Source: Echinococcus granulosus
Taxonomy: Eukaryota > Platyhelminthes > Cestoda > Cyclophyllidea > Taeniidae
Reading direction: 5' to 3'
Length of the DNA: 64,000 bases
Assembly: GCF_000524195.1 (NCBI RefSeq)
Contig: NW_020170383.1
Location: 716,884-780,883, forward strand
Below, in pieces: positions 12,961 to 28,200 of the stretch; the first letter of the stretch is position 1; each line of letters opens with the position of its first letter. The position numbers and the translations under genes are program-made. Under the pieces are notes generated by a model. That model searched no databases. It had not been told where the DNA came from and worked only from the letters and a program-made list of their open reading frames with translations.

Positions 12961-12966
12961 TTTATT
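12961..12966 (-). terminator. Poly(A) signal of the protocadherin gene
   Basis: The minus strand reads AATAAA about 290 nt after the protocadherin stop codon at 13257, a plausible 3' UTR length. It is the first such hexamer found downstream on that strand. Confidence 0.5.
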
Positions 12967-13256
12967 GAGGAATTTCATTATTGGGTAAGAGTTAAGAGGG
13001 AGAAGACAGGAAAGGTGTCGAATAGTGGTCGAGCTAAGACAAAAATGATGCACCTTCCCTTAGATCTGGCGGCAACTTTTTCCTCCCAACATTCACCAGA
13101 GCTCAAGGAGAGAGCCTGAGGGAAGTTGGCTAATAAATAAGTAGCACATGTAGGAAAGGAGTTGAAAAATAATAGCATGTAAAGCTGGAATGTAAAGACA
13201 CTACGCAACCAGATGGAAGAACGGGGGAGAAGAGGAGGTGAAGGTAGAGAAAAGGG

Positions 13257-16200
13257 TCATATGAAGGTGGAGCAACTCTCTGTGGTGGCAGGCAGTGTCT
13301 TGGCCTCATGACGTGGCAGGTTGGAAGCAATGCCGTTCCAGACAGGCAGCCTCCCTTGCTCCGTGTAGAGGCTGCTGCAATTGGATATTTGAAGGGGCTG
13401 GAGGAAGAATGTACTGTCGTCGGTGATCGCTCCTAGAGCTGAGGTAGATACAAAAGGACTTCGAGTGCGTGTATGGGCAATGGGCTTGACAGAGAGTGCA
13501 GCCCTGGTGGTGTCCAGGGAGTCACCGTGGCCACTATCTTGATCATTTGAACCGGGTGCCTCAAATCCTCCCGCCACCTAAATATGACATGATAGCGAAG
13601 GAACGACGATGTGTGCATACTCTCTGAAACACGGACGATTGACTTAGATGTACAGCATTATCGTTCAATCTGCATTCTGTGCTTGAAATTAATTTAGCTA
13701 TCCCACAATCATTTACTTCAACGCGTTTATAGGCCAAATAATTACCGCGTTGGTTGGATAATACACTTATTTACGGGTGGCCGCTTCATCATTATTAAAA
13801 AGGATTTGTTTAGCTAACGCAACTGGCCAAAATGCATTAATTCACCGAGTTTAAAATGGATAGTTGTTTTTCTCAATTAAAGGCAATCAAAAGATAAATC
13901 AAACTTAAAAATACAGAAATGGTGTTTCCTCTGCCCACAAGCCTACATATTTGGTCAAATTCTGAAGTTCTCATCAAAACGTTAAAGAGGATCCCAAAGA
14001 ACTGAGTAACCAGTAATAATACTGTGCACCATTTTCTATAAGGCATTTTTAGGCTACTACAAAAACGCTAATCCGAGATTGCTTTCATAAAAATGAGGAA
14101 GAAATATTATGCTGAATGTTGGGAGGTCCTACAAGGGTTTTCCATACATACGCTGAACGCCTGTAAACGAGGTTAACGACATTTCAAAGCCTTATATTTC
14201 TGCGGAATAACTAAAGGGATCGTATTTTAAGCCCTTCTTGATGCAGCATTCAAAAAGTATTATCACTTTTCGTATAACAACAGGAATCCCGCCATATTTA
14301 CCCACTAAGTGAATACTCTTTTTGTCTTGAATGAGAAATGTTTTTCCATACTGACTGTCTTCGATACCCATAGCATATGCTCGATTAGAAGGGAGAATGA
14401 CTGGTTTGCTGAAAAAGGCACTAAAGTGCAAATGGCAAGTATGTTGTTCTCATGTGAAGAAGTAGTTCGCATTTTGCGTGAAATTCCGACATTTCCTAAA
14501 TACTACCTCAGCTGCTGGTTAGTAGACTGATAGGTATCTCGTGGGCACAAGCTAACCCGATAATACCTGTTCTGCTCACTACTCAGCTCACAAAGGCTCT
14601 GATTGTAAGTATCAGGATTAGTAGGTCAGCTGAGGCTTTTGAAATGGATGAAGCAGCCTCTTTTGGTCACACTTGGATCTAACGCGTCTTGACAAGAATT
14701 GCTGCTAATGTTGCATGAGTGCAGGAAAGGCCCTGATTCGGTTCTAATGAACTTCTTTGAGTAAAAACACGCCTAATCGCCCTGCTTAGATTGCCTACTG
14801 TCTGATCGGAATTGTGTCCCAATACTTGGACACTCTTCCCTACCGTCTCCTCGATTCTGGTGCAGTGATTTCTTTCTACACTTTGGTGTGCTTTAAAACA
14901 CACTGGGAGAAAACTCAAAACTTACTTTACAGGTAAATGGGCTGAAAAATAAGGTGTCTTTTAATTCAAACTCCATCTTGTTGGGAGGGCCCAGCCCTCT
15001 TGTTCCCTCGCCACCCGATCGCGACCAGTAAATTGCCGTCAGTTTCCCTTGCATTCTGCTTGTATGGTGACTTGGCTCCGTGAAGATTTGTGCTTTAGCT
15101 AGGATACAGCTTTTTTTACAAGACATCATGAAACGGTATTTTGATTCCCTCAGCAATTTAACAATTAGTAGTCGTTTCACTCTATTTTAACCAACTGCAT
15201 GTGCTTTATTAAGGTACGCCTATATAATTTATGACATTTCTCGAAGTGGAATGAAAAAAAGCGTACATATCAAAGGACTCGGTTAAGTAACCCGTACCCT
15301 ACATTAGGCACAGGTATTTTAGAATAAGTAGTGTCCAAGACTTTCTTTCAAATTTGATAGGTATATGGGCAGTAAGAGTGAGCAATATATGCAACTACTA
15401 CGATCAGTGGGTCTAACTCTCTCTTATTTTCAGTGTGAATGCTACTTAGTATCACAAAGTCCATTTCATTGATTGTAATCCGTTTTGCAGTAGTAATTGC
15501 TTAGGGGAGGCATTTTGCTCATCATCGCATGATCAAAGACCACCCAGGGATGAAAACTAACGACAGGTTCTAAAAACTGCTTGTGATCAACGTGATAAAT
15601 TTAAGTAAAACGTAGACAGTGAATAACAACGCTATTATGCACATTAATTGCATTGGGGATTTTCTACTACATTAAAGTCAAAAAGTTGAAAAAATGCATT
15701 TTCATCCCTGGGGTTGATGACCCGACTCCGCCTAGGCAGGCCTGCATATTTTTATGACCCTTTTACGATTACCTTTAGATGGCGCCACAAAATACCCTAC
15801 CTTGGACACCATAAAATTGGTAAATCGGCAGTTTCACCGGCAGGCGAACCTCATCAACAAGTTCAGTCATATGTTGAAGTACATGGTCCTCCTCTCGCCC
15901 GCCCTAGAGGAGCTTTCCGCTCACCAGCCAATGTGACCAAAATGAAAAAAAGCCCTACAGCACATCCGATATCAGTGAAACGGCTAAGAAGCAGGTACGA
16001 CACAATGTACCAAAGCCTTAGTGAACGAAATATATCCAACCCTGCAAAACCCATTCGATGGCTCGTTCTTACTCCCACCAATGTGTCTGACGCGTATCAT
16101 CATCTGGAATCTTATTTGCGAAGTCGCCTTGACAAAATTAACACATTTCAACGAACAATAGATGCACTTCAGTGACTAATCACGAACGTCAGTAAAATCC

Positions 16201-19200
16201 TGATTAACTTCATAAGACTGAAAAACAAATCATACATTTTGAGCTAACCTAATCCACTTTTAATGAAGCGTTTATGCGATGGCATGATTTTATCGCGGTG
16301 TTACTTTGCCCGCCACGGATTTCGCATAAGTGAGTGATTTCCGATATAACTGAAAAGTTGCATTTATTTATTTTAAGCGCTTAATCGTATCTATAAGAGG
16401 TAATGCAAGCAAGTCTCCCTGGTCAAGTAAAACATTTTGGCGACTTTTGTGAGAGAAGTAATTAAACATAGGCAGTCAGGATATTCAACATCCGTGATCG
16501 TGTGGCTATCCATTGCGAAAATTGGATGAAACGATACTTTTGATAGGTCAAAGAATGCGCGGTAGTAACCAGGAGAGTAGCAGAGACATTTGCCTAATAG
16601 CCTCTTTCAGCTGATAGTCGAATGCATAAATCCTAGAATATTCATAATTTGGGACCACATCTTACTTTTTAAAAGGTTGAATTATTTATTTGACCTAGTC
16701 GATAGCTAAGACTCAAGTTCTATGACCTGGATTGTTTATGAATTCGGCTTGGTTGAACTAAAATCCCAAGTCAAGAGACATTTATCCATAAGTAGCACGG
16801 GTTCCTACGGCCATAAACAGTTTCTGTTTATGATATCAAGCCATTTAGTAAAAGAAAAACATAAAATTGGAAGTAGTTGTGGGGACTTTTAATCAGTTTA
16901 AGTGGCATGCATGTGCATACTTACTCTCAGAATCAAAGTCTAGTAATATAACGCATTTACGGTGAGAAGGACATGTACTACGAAACAGAAAAGTGTTTGC
17001 TACTCTCCTGAATTTCATTTTTACAGTTTATATAATATGTGACCATACTATATATTGTAATCAACGCAAATTAGGTGGGTATATTCATAGTTTCTCCAGA
17101 ATTCACTTCTCTGCAACCAGATAAATAGACGTGTTTATCCTATTTCTGTGTTAAATAGAAAGAACTTTAGATTGGATTACCCTTGGGTAAAAGGACTGTG
17201 CAACCAGTTATATTTGATAAATTTTCAAATAAAGTAATGGGTCGAAAAAGGGTCAAAGTTGTGTGCAGCTGCATTTCGATAGCGTCAGAAATGGAAACAG
17301 AATCGAACTGAGCAAAAAGCACTTGTTCAAATCTAAAACCGTTGTGTTTTGTCGCTAATTTTAAATACTCCGCAGTTTTGATATGATCAACTGCAGTTTA
17401 ATCTAGCTGTGGTTGCAAAGCAACATTGGCGTGAGCCTTCGACGAACTTGCAAACAGTTTCGCTGGAGCCAATAGATGTGCTATTGACAATAATCGTTTT
17501 TAGAATTGAACAATTCCTAGGGATTTTAACGCCGGAAATATAAGGAAAATTCCCACTGGAACAGAATACTAAGCTTGGAAACAGCAACTGTTCTAAATGA
17601 TGGTCATTTGGTGCAGTAATTGAGATGCTTATCATAAATTATTCATAACATGTTGATTACGCCTTTAATAAGCTAGAAAGTGGCAGTGGTAACCAAGACG
17701 TTTGCTGACACCGGTTTTTTCTTGCCTCGGTATGGATGACCGGGAAGGAGTCCGTGCCTTTTCAACCTTCTGCAGCGGGCAGGGGCATACAAGCAGTGGG
17801 GGTCATGGCGTGGCGAGAAAGCCTGACGTTACAGGTTTGCAAGGTCAAGCGTTGGCCCGACGTTACCTGCGTAAGTTCCTTCAGTCTGCAAGATGTGCGT
17901 GCGTGCGCCAAATTCAACGCCTCCGTGTTTGCTTTTAACCTTCAGTTTCATTCAGCATCGCCCTTTATTCAATGCTGTTATTTAATGGCTCTGTTAGCCG
18001 TGGATGAGAAATGAAAATAGATTTTTTATCATCAAAAATCTCGGCGATTTTGTGCAATGGGTGCGTACAAAATGGGTATTGTAGCATTTCTTACTCCGAT
18101 AAGTTCTAGCGATCTACATCAAAAAACCGGTACACAGAATTGGCTCACATTAATTTGATATCAAATAGTCACGATTCAGCGGTGCTGATGGATCCTGACG
18201 GCTGCCACGATATTCTGCTTCACGAATTCCTTCTTCTTGTCCAAATCTTCGACACTAAATATTACCTTGTAAACGCAGTCGTTTTGGAAAAAAGTGGGTG
18301 AAATCCCGTCGAAATGGGGTGTTCTCAGAACATCGTAAATTTCATGAGGTTCTAGAACTAGGGGTCCCCAAACTCCATTCCTATACGATGTGTGGATTTT
18401 CCTCCATTTTGGAACATCCTTTATGTATGATTAAGAAATTAGGTCATTAAAATATACTCTGCGAATCTGACTGTGCTTAGAGAAAATAATGTTAGGTATT
18501 GCTAGAAGTTATTGAACAAGTTGGAATGAGTACATACAAGCAGAAGCGGGATTTTTTAAGGGAGGACAAAATCTATAGAAATAAATCGGAGTTTAGAACC
18601 CTATTAAATAGTTTTTGAACATTTAGCCGCCATAAATGCTGTAGTTTTCTTTTTCAGATACACTATAGAAATCCTACTGCTATAAATGAGTCTTAGATAC
18701 ATCATGGCGGTGTGTTCGGCAATACTTGAAAGCGAGAGACACCAGCTTGTGGTCCAAGAAAACGCTGTTACTTTGCTACCAATGGACAAATTACGACTCA
18801 GGCTAACTTACGCTAATTTATTAACTTTTGCATAATTCTACTAGTTTTTAGCATGTGCCCCAAAAAAGCAGTATGTGCGCATTTCCTATTAAGTCTACTT
18901 TGTCAAAAAGTCCAAACTCCTACCCAATGCATTGCTACAATACCGACCAAGAAGTGGTCTTCATTTCATTGACCACGGCGTTTTACCGCGCAAAAATTCG
19001 CTATTTATCGCCTAAATAAAAGGACCCGCACAGTGCTAATTTTGGATTATGACCATGAAAGACCAGTAATTTGTAGGTTTATAATATTAAGAAGCAGAAA
19101 ATGAGTTGCAGGCTTATTTTGACTTTCACATCGTATCATTTTTAGTAGGAACACACAAAAAACCAGTATTTATTTTCACGTTATCAGTCAATGTGAAAGA

Positions 19201-22200
19201 AGTTGTCGCGGTATCACAAGTCTTTGAAGAGCCACCCACTCTTTCAGAAATGGTTCACTCTCGGAGCCAAACCAGACCTCAACAACGATTGCCAAATCAG
19301 GACTTTTGTGGAGTTAACTACAGAAGTCTAGTTGAAAAATCCGAACAAAGACAATAACTTTACACTAGAATAATTGAAGTGCGATTGCAAATTTCATGGT
19401 TCTGGAAAATTTAGCAAGTGGCATGCCTAAAAGGTTATTGCAATGAGGAAAAGCTTTTACCGAGTCTAATTCTAACTCACAAGATGACAATACACACCCG
19501 GGATAATAGTAAAATAGTCATTTTGTTACTCAGCCAATTCCTGGCCGTGTAAAAAGTGGTGTAACTTCCTTTCCTTCTACAAAAAAAAAAAAACAATCAC
19601 GTGAGTTACGTCTAAACACTAAGGCGTTTATTTATAAGCGCACTTTTGGCATCTTTGTCCCGTTTTCAGCTAAGATAAATTTTGGGAAATAAAGAGATGT
19701 CCTTCCTGAGCAGAAGAGTACTGACGATCTTTACCGGAACGTAACCATATCAAATCCATCCAAAAAAGACAAATTTGCTCTAATTTCGATTGCAAATCCT
19801 GATGGCAAAGATGTTTTTCACGTTGATAACATTTAAAACAATTATGTCTGTATGTCTGGCGCCCTCATTAGGACATGGATCATCGTCATGGTGATCATTG
19901 TCGTTCACACACCTACAGCATGTTACTTTTAGAACAGAAGAACTATAAAAATCACGAATTATAGGTTTCGTAGAAAGTACTAAGAAGAACACAAAACTAG
20001 TAACTTAATGCACCAATGCACCACTTAATAAGAAGGGTGATTTGAGATACGCACTTCATGCTTATCAAAGAGTTCCTCTTGACTCCCCACCCAGATGGCG
20101 TCTTCACAGGCTGGTGAAAGACCATGGGTTGGCCGCGCAACACGAGCGATAGGAGAACTGCTGAGACCGCCCCGCGAGGTAATGGTGCGGTCGGCAGCGA
20201 CGGTGTTTGTGACGGAGGAAACGAGGAGGGGCAACTCACTCCCGTGCGCTTCACCGATAGCCTCAGTGGCAAGACGACCACTCAATGGTGCACCAAATTC
20301 GTCCGCAACGGCACTCATTATTGGATTAATAGTGGCGTAGACGACAGTGGCAGCAGAGGAGGAGGTGGGAGACCAGCGAGCCGTAGAGACAAGAGGGATT
20401 GCTCGGTATACCTTACCTTCTGAATGTACCAGCGCGTAGGATGCCGGCAATGGCCCAAGGTCAGGTAGAATATGGACGTTGTTTGGGTCTTGCAGGAGGT
20501 CATCAGTTGCGATAGGAGTGCTGTGTTTCTTAGCTGAAGTAAGTGATACGGGCAGGACAATTGCCGTTATAACAAAGCACCGATTCCCCAACAGTCTAAC
20601 CGCAATTCGTGCATAAATCCATGCATATGCGGTCGTGGAAATCAAAATAAGGATTCCCTCTTCTGAATTTTACCTGTTGTAAATTTCAGTTCTTCCTCAT
20701 TCTTTTGCCAGATCACACCTAAGGCACTATTAAAAAATTCTGTTTGAAACAATATTTCTTAGTCAAAATACATTTAATGCAGAACCACGGGCGATCCATA
20801 ACCATTTGCCCCTTTAATAGCTTGCTATATTCTATCAATCGATTGTGAGTTAGTTATTAGTTATACCATCATCAGATAGCAGGATTAGAAATGCTAGCTT
20901 TTTGGACACTGTCTCGAACCGATATTGAGGATATTGACATTGAACACGTAAACATCGACAATTACGACTTTGGGGACTTAAAATTACAGGATCTGACGAT
21001 TCCAAGTTAGACAAACCACTTGGGACATTTAATCATCCCTAAATAACATTTCTCTTTGCTTAAAAAGCTTTACTTCACGGTTATTTCGGAATAGGACCAT
21101 TGAAATTTGGTAAAGAGTTTGAATAAAAAATTTGGCTCCATTCAATCAGGCAATCTCGATGCATTGGAAACTAGCCATCATGACTCGGACACATGATTTT
21201 CCTCTGTAGTAAAGAGCGCATGCAAAGCCTATGCGAATACGCAGCAAGACCTCACTTAAAATTCTTGGAAGATTTTCCATCACACGCCCAGAGAATAAAC
21301 AGCGCAAGAGCAGAACGTGGCTACATGCAATTACTCTCGAGAGCAGATGAAAAAATAAGGAGAGTATTGGGCCATGGAGTGATAAAAAGGAGGTGATGAG
21401 AGTTTTCGGCTAAAGAAAATTGTTTTGCTAACCAACAAAGGGAAGGAAAGAGATACTAATTTACCCCTGCACTTGACGATTTTATTTGAGGATGCATTTT
21501 TCTATGGATTCAAGCACCTTTACTTAGGCCATAAGAATAAAAGGTTTGACTGCCTGTTATTTCAAAGAAACTAATTTTATGCTTTGAACAAGTTCAATGC
21601 GTGAAATATCCGACAATGAACCGGGTATGAAATGAGCCATAGTGTAAAACGGGTCGCAAACTCAAAGGGGAGATCAAGCACGTTCCCTTTTGGAGACAAT
21701 TTTGGAGTTTCATACCTTCGTTGAAACCTTCAGGTTTATGGTTTCCGATTTTATAAAAGCCGAATCCTGCCTGCACGGACCTTCCGCAGAGGTAGCACCA
21801 GTAATGTCATCACTGATTGACTTTGAAAGCGCTGACCTTCACATGCCGATATTACACTTTGTCTATTCACGAAGGAACTCATTTTTATTGTTTTGGTTAA
21901 TGCCATTGCAACATAGGCATGTATTAACACTTCTTGTTCCAAAGTGCGTCCATAAAGTGGAGGCAATAAAGTATTGAAAGATTGTCACTGCTTAATTAGC
22001 TTTCATTAAAGAATAAAACTAGTGGTACTTTGAAAGAGATTATCTGACCCCAAGCTGGATCAAATTTTTGCAAATGACATTAAAATGAATTCGTATCAAA
22101 ACCAAGCTTGATAAAAGGATATTGAAGTGCTATGAACGAAACTGGCAAAACTTACAAAACTAATGACATAGTCTACCGGGAGGAACTACTACGATAAGCC

Positions 22201-25200
22201 TCTAAAGCTTACTTGAAAGTCCCAATTACCTAATCCACATTTAAGTAAAAAGTGTGACAATCGTCTGAGTTGAATCAAAATCGGAAGTATTGCAGTGAAA
22301 CAAGGTATTTGAACTCACAATTTAGTTCTCTCCCCACTAAATCCAAGTGTGTTATTCAGAGCATAAAGTGTACAATGATGATGCGATAAATATTGTGACA
22401 GATGTCCGATGTGACATTAAAATGCGACTTGCTGTGGGATAGAAAGGTATTTAAAACTAGTATTGAGCAGGAATAAACTTCGGCTACCACTCACGCAATG
22501 CATGCAAACTGGCCGAGTTTTGACGAGATTTACTGAGGACAATGCAGACAGCGGTGAGAAGCACCGTTGCTATTATGAAGGCCGCAGCGACGATGAAGAT
22601 AATAATGAAGAGGTTAATCATGGAGTCAGAGATGGATTTGCTGGGTTCTGACGGGTCTGAGGGCCTGACGGTACTTGTACCCTTCGGTATCGACTTGTCC
22701 ACCAGTACAGTGAGCATCGCCTGTGTCTGAAGAGGCTCTGCGCCCATATCACTGGCAACTATGTATACGGTAAATTCATGCCCCACATCCGAGAGGGAGA
22801 GGGGCTTTTTCAAGGAAATTTGCCCGTTGGTACGATTAACTTGGAACAGTGTCTGCTCAGAGTAGTCAGGAAGGCTTAGAGCAGCTTGGGAATTTCCGAG
22901 ATAGTACTGTACGGTTCCATTGATTCCAGCATCAGCATCAGTGGCTAACACCTGCAATTTTACATTACCTTTGTATAAGAAAACTACCCATAAAAAAAAT
23001 AGAAACATATGAATCATGGTGAATTTCAGCAATGATGCGACTCGTTTGATGGAAAACAATTTCATGACTGCGTAGAAACCCGCAAAAAAGGGTCAAAAGT
23101 AATTAACAAAGGCACCTGAAGTATGGATATATCAATTACCAAGCCAAAATTGCATTTTTTATACATGTGGTCCTGCAGAATTCAGTCAGCTACTCCGTTG
23201 TCAGCTTTGGCTTTATGCTTGTCTCCATCTGATGACCGTCGCCCTGTCATACTCACAAGGAATAGCAGGACACGCCCGGTAGGTCATAAACGATGACTAG
23301 ACGGAAACGGGAGCGACTTATTCTCGTTAATACCGAAAACTTTCAAAAAGCAACTATTGAACATTAATAAAGCTGGCAACAGTCATTGGCATGAGAACAC
23401 TCTACTAATTTATTTATTCAGTTGATGTGGAGGCCAGTGAAAAGTGAATACGTCTCTGGAATGCTTAGGATGAACGCGGGGCTTGGATTTTTAAATAAAT
23501 CATTTACTCCTAGGAACTCGTCACCTCGACTGTCCAGTACCTGACAGTAGCAAATGAACTATCCTCCATATGTTAACCTTCACATTTTCCTAAGTGGGTT
23601 CTCCATATGAACATTCACACTGAAATTCAGATGCCTAAGAAGTAGAAATTTAGAGGTCAAGGGTCGTAACCCCGATTATATTTATCGCATTCAGAAACGT
23701 AGAAAAGCTTGAGTCAGACGAGAATCTTGGTAGCTAAAAAGCTTACTTCGGCTCTATTAAACGTAACAGTGCTAGAACAAATATCCGCCTACTTGAAAAG
23801 AACTTAACGCTATTAAACGAATTGGTTAAAATGGAAGTTGACCTAACCAGATATGTCGCAGCCTCAATTTGTCATGACGATCGCAAATCCACTTTTAACT
23901 TGCCCTCAACCGAATCGCGCACAGGTCGACTGAGATTCGCATTTCTACTACACAGCCTTTCCAGCCAGGTTTTTGAACTACCGCTCTTTATCGAGGTCTT
24001 TGTAGATGATCTCAAACATCCTCACTAGTGGATTTGATTGAGGCATTTGGTTTGAGCAGAGAAATTTTGCAAACGAATATAAGCAGTGGTGCACAGCATG
24101 CACTCTCACCCTCCAAACGTGCAGCTTTAAGCGTCATCATGGTCAATTGGCAAGCAAAGGTGCCGATAGACTCGTGTTGGTTAAGAGTCGGCAGGCCTGA
24201 ACTCCCAACTGTTATTATGGACTTTCGCAAGAAAAACACTTTAATGCTTCAAATTAGCAATGCGTGTTTATGTATGAACAGGATCTTGGCATGAGACGTG
24301 TGTGGGTGCTATACAAGTCTCGCTGTTGACAAAACGTTTCCAGTAATGCGGGAACGCATGGGCTCCCTCTCCTCCTCCCTCCCGTTCTCGCCCTCTTTCC
24401 ACCTCCCTTTTCTCCGCCCCACTAACTGTAACGTGTCCGCCACACGCACATCCTGAGCCACTAAAAAGCAGCCCTGCAGCCGACTCCCTTGTAGCATAAA
24501 ATCCGTTAGCCTTATGCATAAAACAATAAAAACAATTTTATTTACCATTCCTTATTCTATTCAACTATGGAAGGGCACTACCGGTGAGTGGATATCATTG
24601 TCATTGTGTTTATGTAGTTCCACTTAACCTAGGAATCCTCATGAAAATTCACCAAGCAGAAAGAGTAATTGCGAATAATGGGTGAGGAATTTATGACTTT
24701 TGGATTAATGCGATGCATTTCTTAGTCAAATTTACTCAATTAGTACGAGCTACTGTCAAATAAAATGGAAGAACATGTGATCTATGCTGAGAAATTTGCA
24801 TTAAATCGCATTTGAGCATCTGACTGAGTAAATTTCCTGAAGTTTTGTAATACAGGCAGCACCTATCAGTTCTATCCACATACAAAGCCGTGTAACGTTT
24901 CATTGTGATTTATTAGCAAGAAAATTTTAATTTGTCGTCAAATGCAAGCGTCCGGCGACACTTCAGGCAATACCTTCAACACCGCACACTCACCGAGTCA
25001 TATATATGGCACACTGCCGAAAGCCGATCCTGTTGATGGTCACACATATGGATGAGCAAATGGTTATGATAGCTGGAAATACACACTCTTAGAATTCTTA
25101 TTTATTATGTTGTAGTGAAGACGAGCATATATGCAGAGAGCAGAGTACAGAAAGTGCAGCTGCTCCACCCTTTCCTACAACTTTCCACTTGAGCACCGCC

Positions 25201-28200
25201 TTTCTACATTGCATAATTAACGCCTGATTGACCAAATGTTCTCACGATACCCGCGAGTGACTTTTCTACGCACAATTAACTGAAATCGGAAAGCTGTAGT
25301 GAACGGAGACAGCAACCGAAAATTGTTACTGACTATTTTTCGTCTTCGTCTGGTTGCCCTCAAGGCAAGCGTATTATCTCCGAAGCCGCCCAACACTTTA
25401 CAGCAGGAACTTAAATTACAGTTATGTTGAGGAGATAGGACACATTATATGACAAGTGCAGGGTTGACGGAAACTCGCAACCTGGTCGGAACACTTTAAA
25501 TTGCATTATGCAAAATAATCGCATACTCGAAAATGAATTACGGGGACCTGCAGGATCTACTTCAAAACTGACGTCCATGAGATAAATTGGGCGAATTAAG
25601 TAAGATGACAATTCGTTGACAGCTGGATGTCAGGCATTACATTGCGCAGACCTCGGCGTACTCCAGTCGGGCTACCATTTGAGACGAGGAATGCGCCTCA
25701 TTCATGAGTTTGCAGCGTCTAGGGCACAAATCAGACCTATGCTATAACAAAAGCGTGGTACTTTATCAACCCGATAAAATATGGAGCCATTCGAATGCTA
25801 CACCACCAATACCGGCTATCACACCTCCTATCACCAGGTGAAAATGACACTGAGCTGGCTAAAACTATCGGTCAAAACGAAGTAAGCACTTGTATCTACC
25901 AATCATTCAACAGCTACGACTTTCAGGAAATGAATACGTTAGAAGTGCGAATTCAATTATAGCCAAGCCGCAACCTATTTATCTGTTGGCAGATCATTTC
26001 AGTTCATAGCCACTTGAATGATTAAGAACTTAATGATTGAGGAATGCAGTAGCTTCGTGGAAATTGAATATTTTGAATATTAGTATGCCTTATGGCTCAT
26101 TGGAAAAAAGGTAATAGTTACTTAATGTGCTTTACCTGAGTGAAAGGATATCCCACGTATTCATTGCATGATACATTAACGGTTGCATTTTTCTCTGAGG
26201 GGAAATTGAAAACAGGTGCATTATCGTTTATATCAAGTAGGCGAACAATAATACGAGCTCTCGATATTCTTTTCGGAGTTCCGCCATCCTCTGCCACAAT
26301 GTAAAAAGAATGGAAAGAGGTTGCTTGGGACCCGTTGTCGGCGTACTCCATATGATGCGTCCCCGCTTCTGCATGCAACTCACCATCGGTGAAAATGCTG
26401 ACCTCGTATCCATTTTTTATTTGATTGAATCGGGACTCCAAGCGATAAGGCAATGATGCTGTCTGTTCGTTTCTCCAGGTATAGTGTTGCAAGCTTTCAC
26501 TTGAGGTAACTGGATAATGCGCAGGCAAGTCATTTGTCAGGATTCTGAAGCTTAATTCCCGATTGACTCCCAAGTCTGCGTCAGTAATGTTAACTATCCC
26601 TATGAGCGTATTCCTCTTTACTCCTTCAGTAGCCGAAAATTCAAAATCTGGCAGGGCGAAAACGGGTGGCTCGTCATTGAAGTCTAGCACATGAATGGTT
26701 ACAATAATCGACGACGATAGCTGCGGTGTTCCGGAATCTTTGGCGACGATTAGAAACTGATGCTGATCATTCGTTTCACGATCCAACTCTCCATTTGAGC
26801 TGAAAACACCTGTCTTTGGATCGACTGTAAATAAATTTGGAACGTTTGATTGAATCAAATCATAAGCGATCTCAGCGTTGGCGCCTTCGTCCAGGTCATG
26901 TGCCAGAACGCGACCTATTACGTAGTTGTTACTTTGTCTAGACGGGTCGCTGTCTTCAGTAACGTTTAGTTCAAGGTAGTCCTGATCGAAGACTGGGGAA
27001 TTGTCGTTGATATCTCGGATTTGTACTACGAGATTTTTTGAAGAATTTCTTGGGGGCACCCCAAAATCTCGGCAAAATATTGCAAGAGCCATTGTAACTT
27101 GTTCTTCCCTGTCGAAATTGTGAATTGCCGACAGCTTAAACAAAGCTTCCCTGCCATCTTCTGTCATACCATCACCAGACGTCATTTTGACAAGACGAAA
27201 GAAATCAGTGACGTTATCAGCAAGAGCGCACTCCACCTTTCCATTATCTCCAGAATCTCCGTCCGTCACACTTACTACACCAAAATCGGATGGTAAGAGG
27301 GCAGTGTTCTCCTCAATTGATAATTCACTCTGACCATCAGGAGCGTAAAAGGATATGGCAGGAGCCTCGTCATTAACATCAATAACGTCAATAATAATCT
27401 GGGATACATCGTGCATTGTTGTCTCCACTTGAATATCCCTCGAAATTTTCAATTGAGGCTTCCCATCATTGGATCTTGTAATAATTTCAGCATCAGTTGG
27501 GTTTCGAACCACCACAGAAAACTCGAACTTTCGTTTTTTTCTGTATGATAAGCGTTGTTTTAAAAGCACTGAGCCATTGAATGGATGGACATCAAAATAA
27601 GAGGTCACATCATCTGGGGTGTAAGTCTCAAGAGAGAAAATGAGTTTGCTGAATACTAGGCCCTTGTCCTGGTCAATAGCCTGGAGCTGGTGCACCAAGG
27701 AGCCCACAGGAGTGTTTTCATTTAGGCTCAAATGGACGCGTTTCTTCGCGAACCTCGGAGGATGATCGTTTACGTCAACGACCTGGACCGTCAGCTGGAG
27801 GCTGCAGGTAGATGCGCTCCGTCTACTGGCATCACTAGCCGTGACCACCAACTTATGGATCGAGAGAGTCTCGTAATCCAATTTCCTTGTAAGCAACAGA
27901 TGCAAGGTAGCTGGTTTGTCCGTAGAACTCGTTTCGGTGACGTGAAGATTGAAGTAGCGGGCACTGTCAATGTCATCAGCAGACTTGAGTGCAATACTTC
28001 TGGGATCAATGCGATTCATTATCGAAGCATCTGGATCAGAAGGAATGTACAAAGGAATTCGATAATTGGAATCCACGGAAGTGTCTTCTGGAATGTACAC
28101 TGTCTGCTTATCCGAAGGTTCAAATTTACAGTTGTTATCATTCACATCGAGAACATTGACAGTGACTTGAACCATTTCCATGATCTCTGAGGTCCCCTGG

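Noticed and set aside
14679..15180. Two adjoining minus-strand ORFs that might be joined by a 35-nt intron
   Set aside because: The donor after TGTAAA is phase 0 but the second ORF needs phase 1, and neither part resembles a known protein.
20095..20423. Plus-strand ORFs of 81 and 99 codons
   Set aside because: They are antisense shadows of the protocadherin tail exon 20533-20055, whose phase and neighbours fit perfectly.
27732..28190. 152-codon plus-strand ORF
   Set aside because: It lies entirely opposite the cadherin-repeat exon and has no family resemblance; a shadow of a real coding exon.
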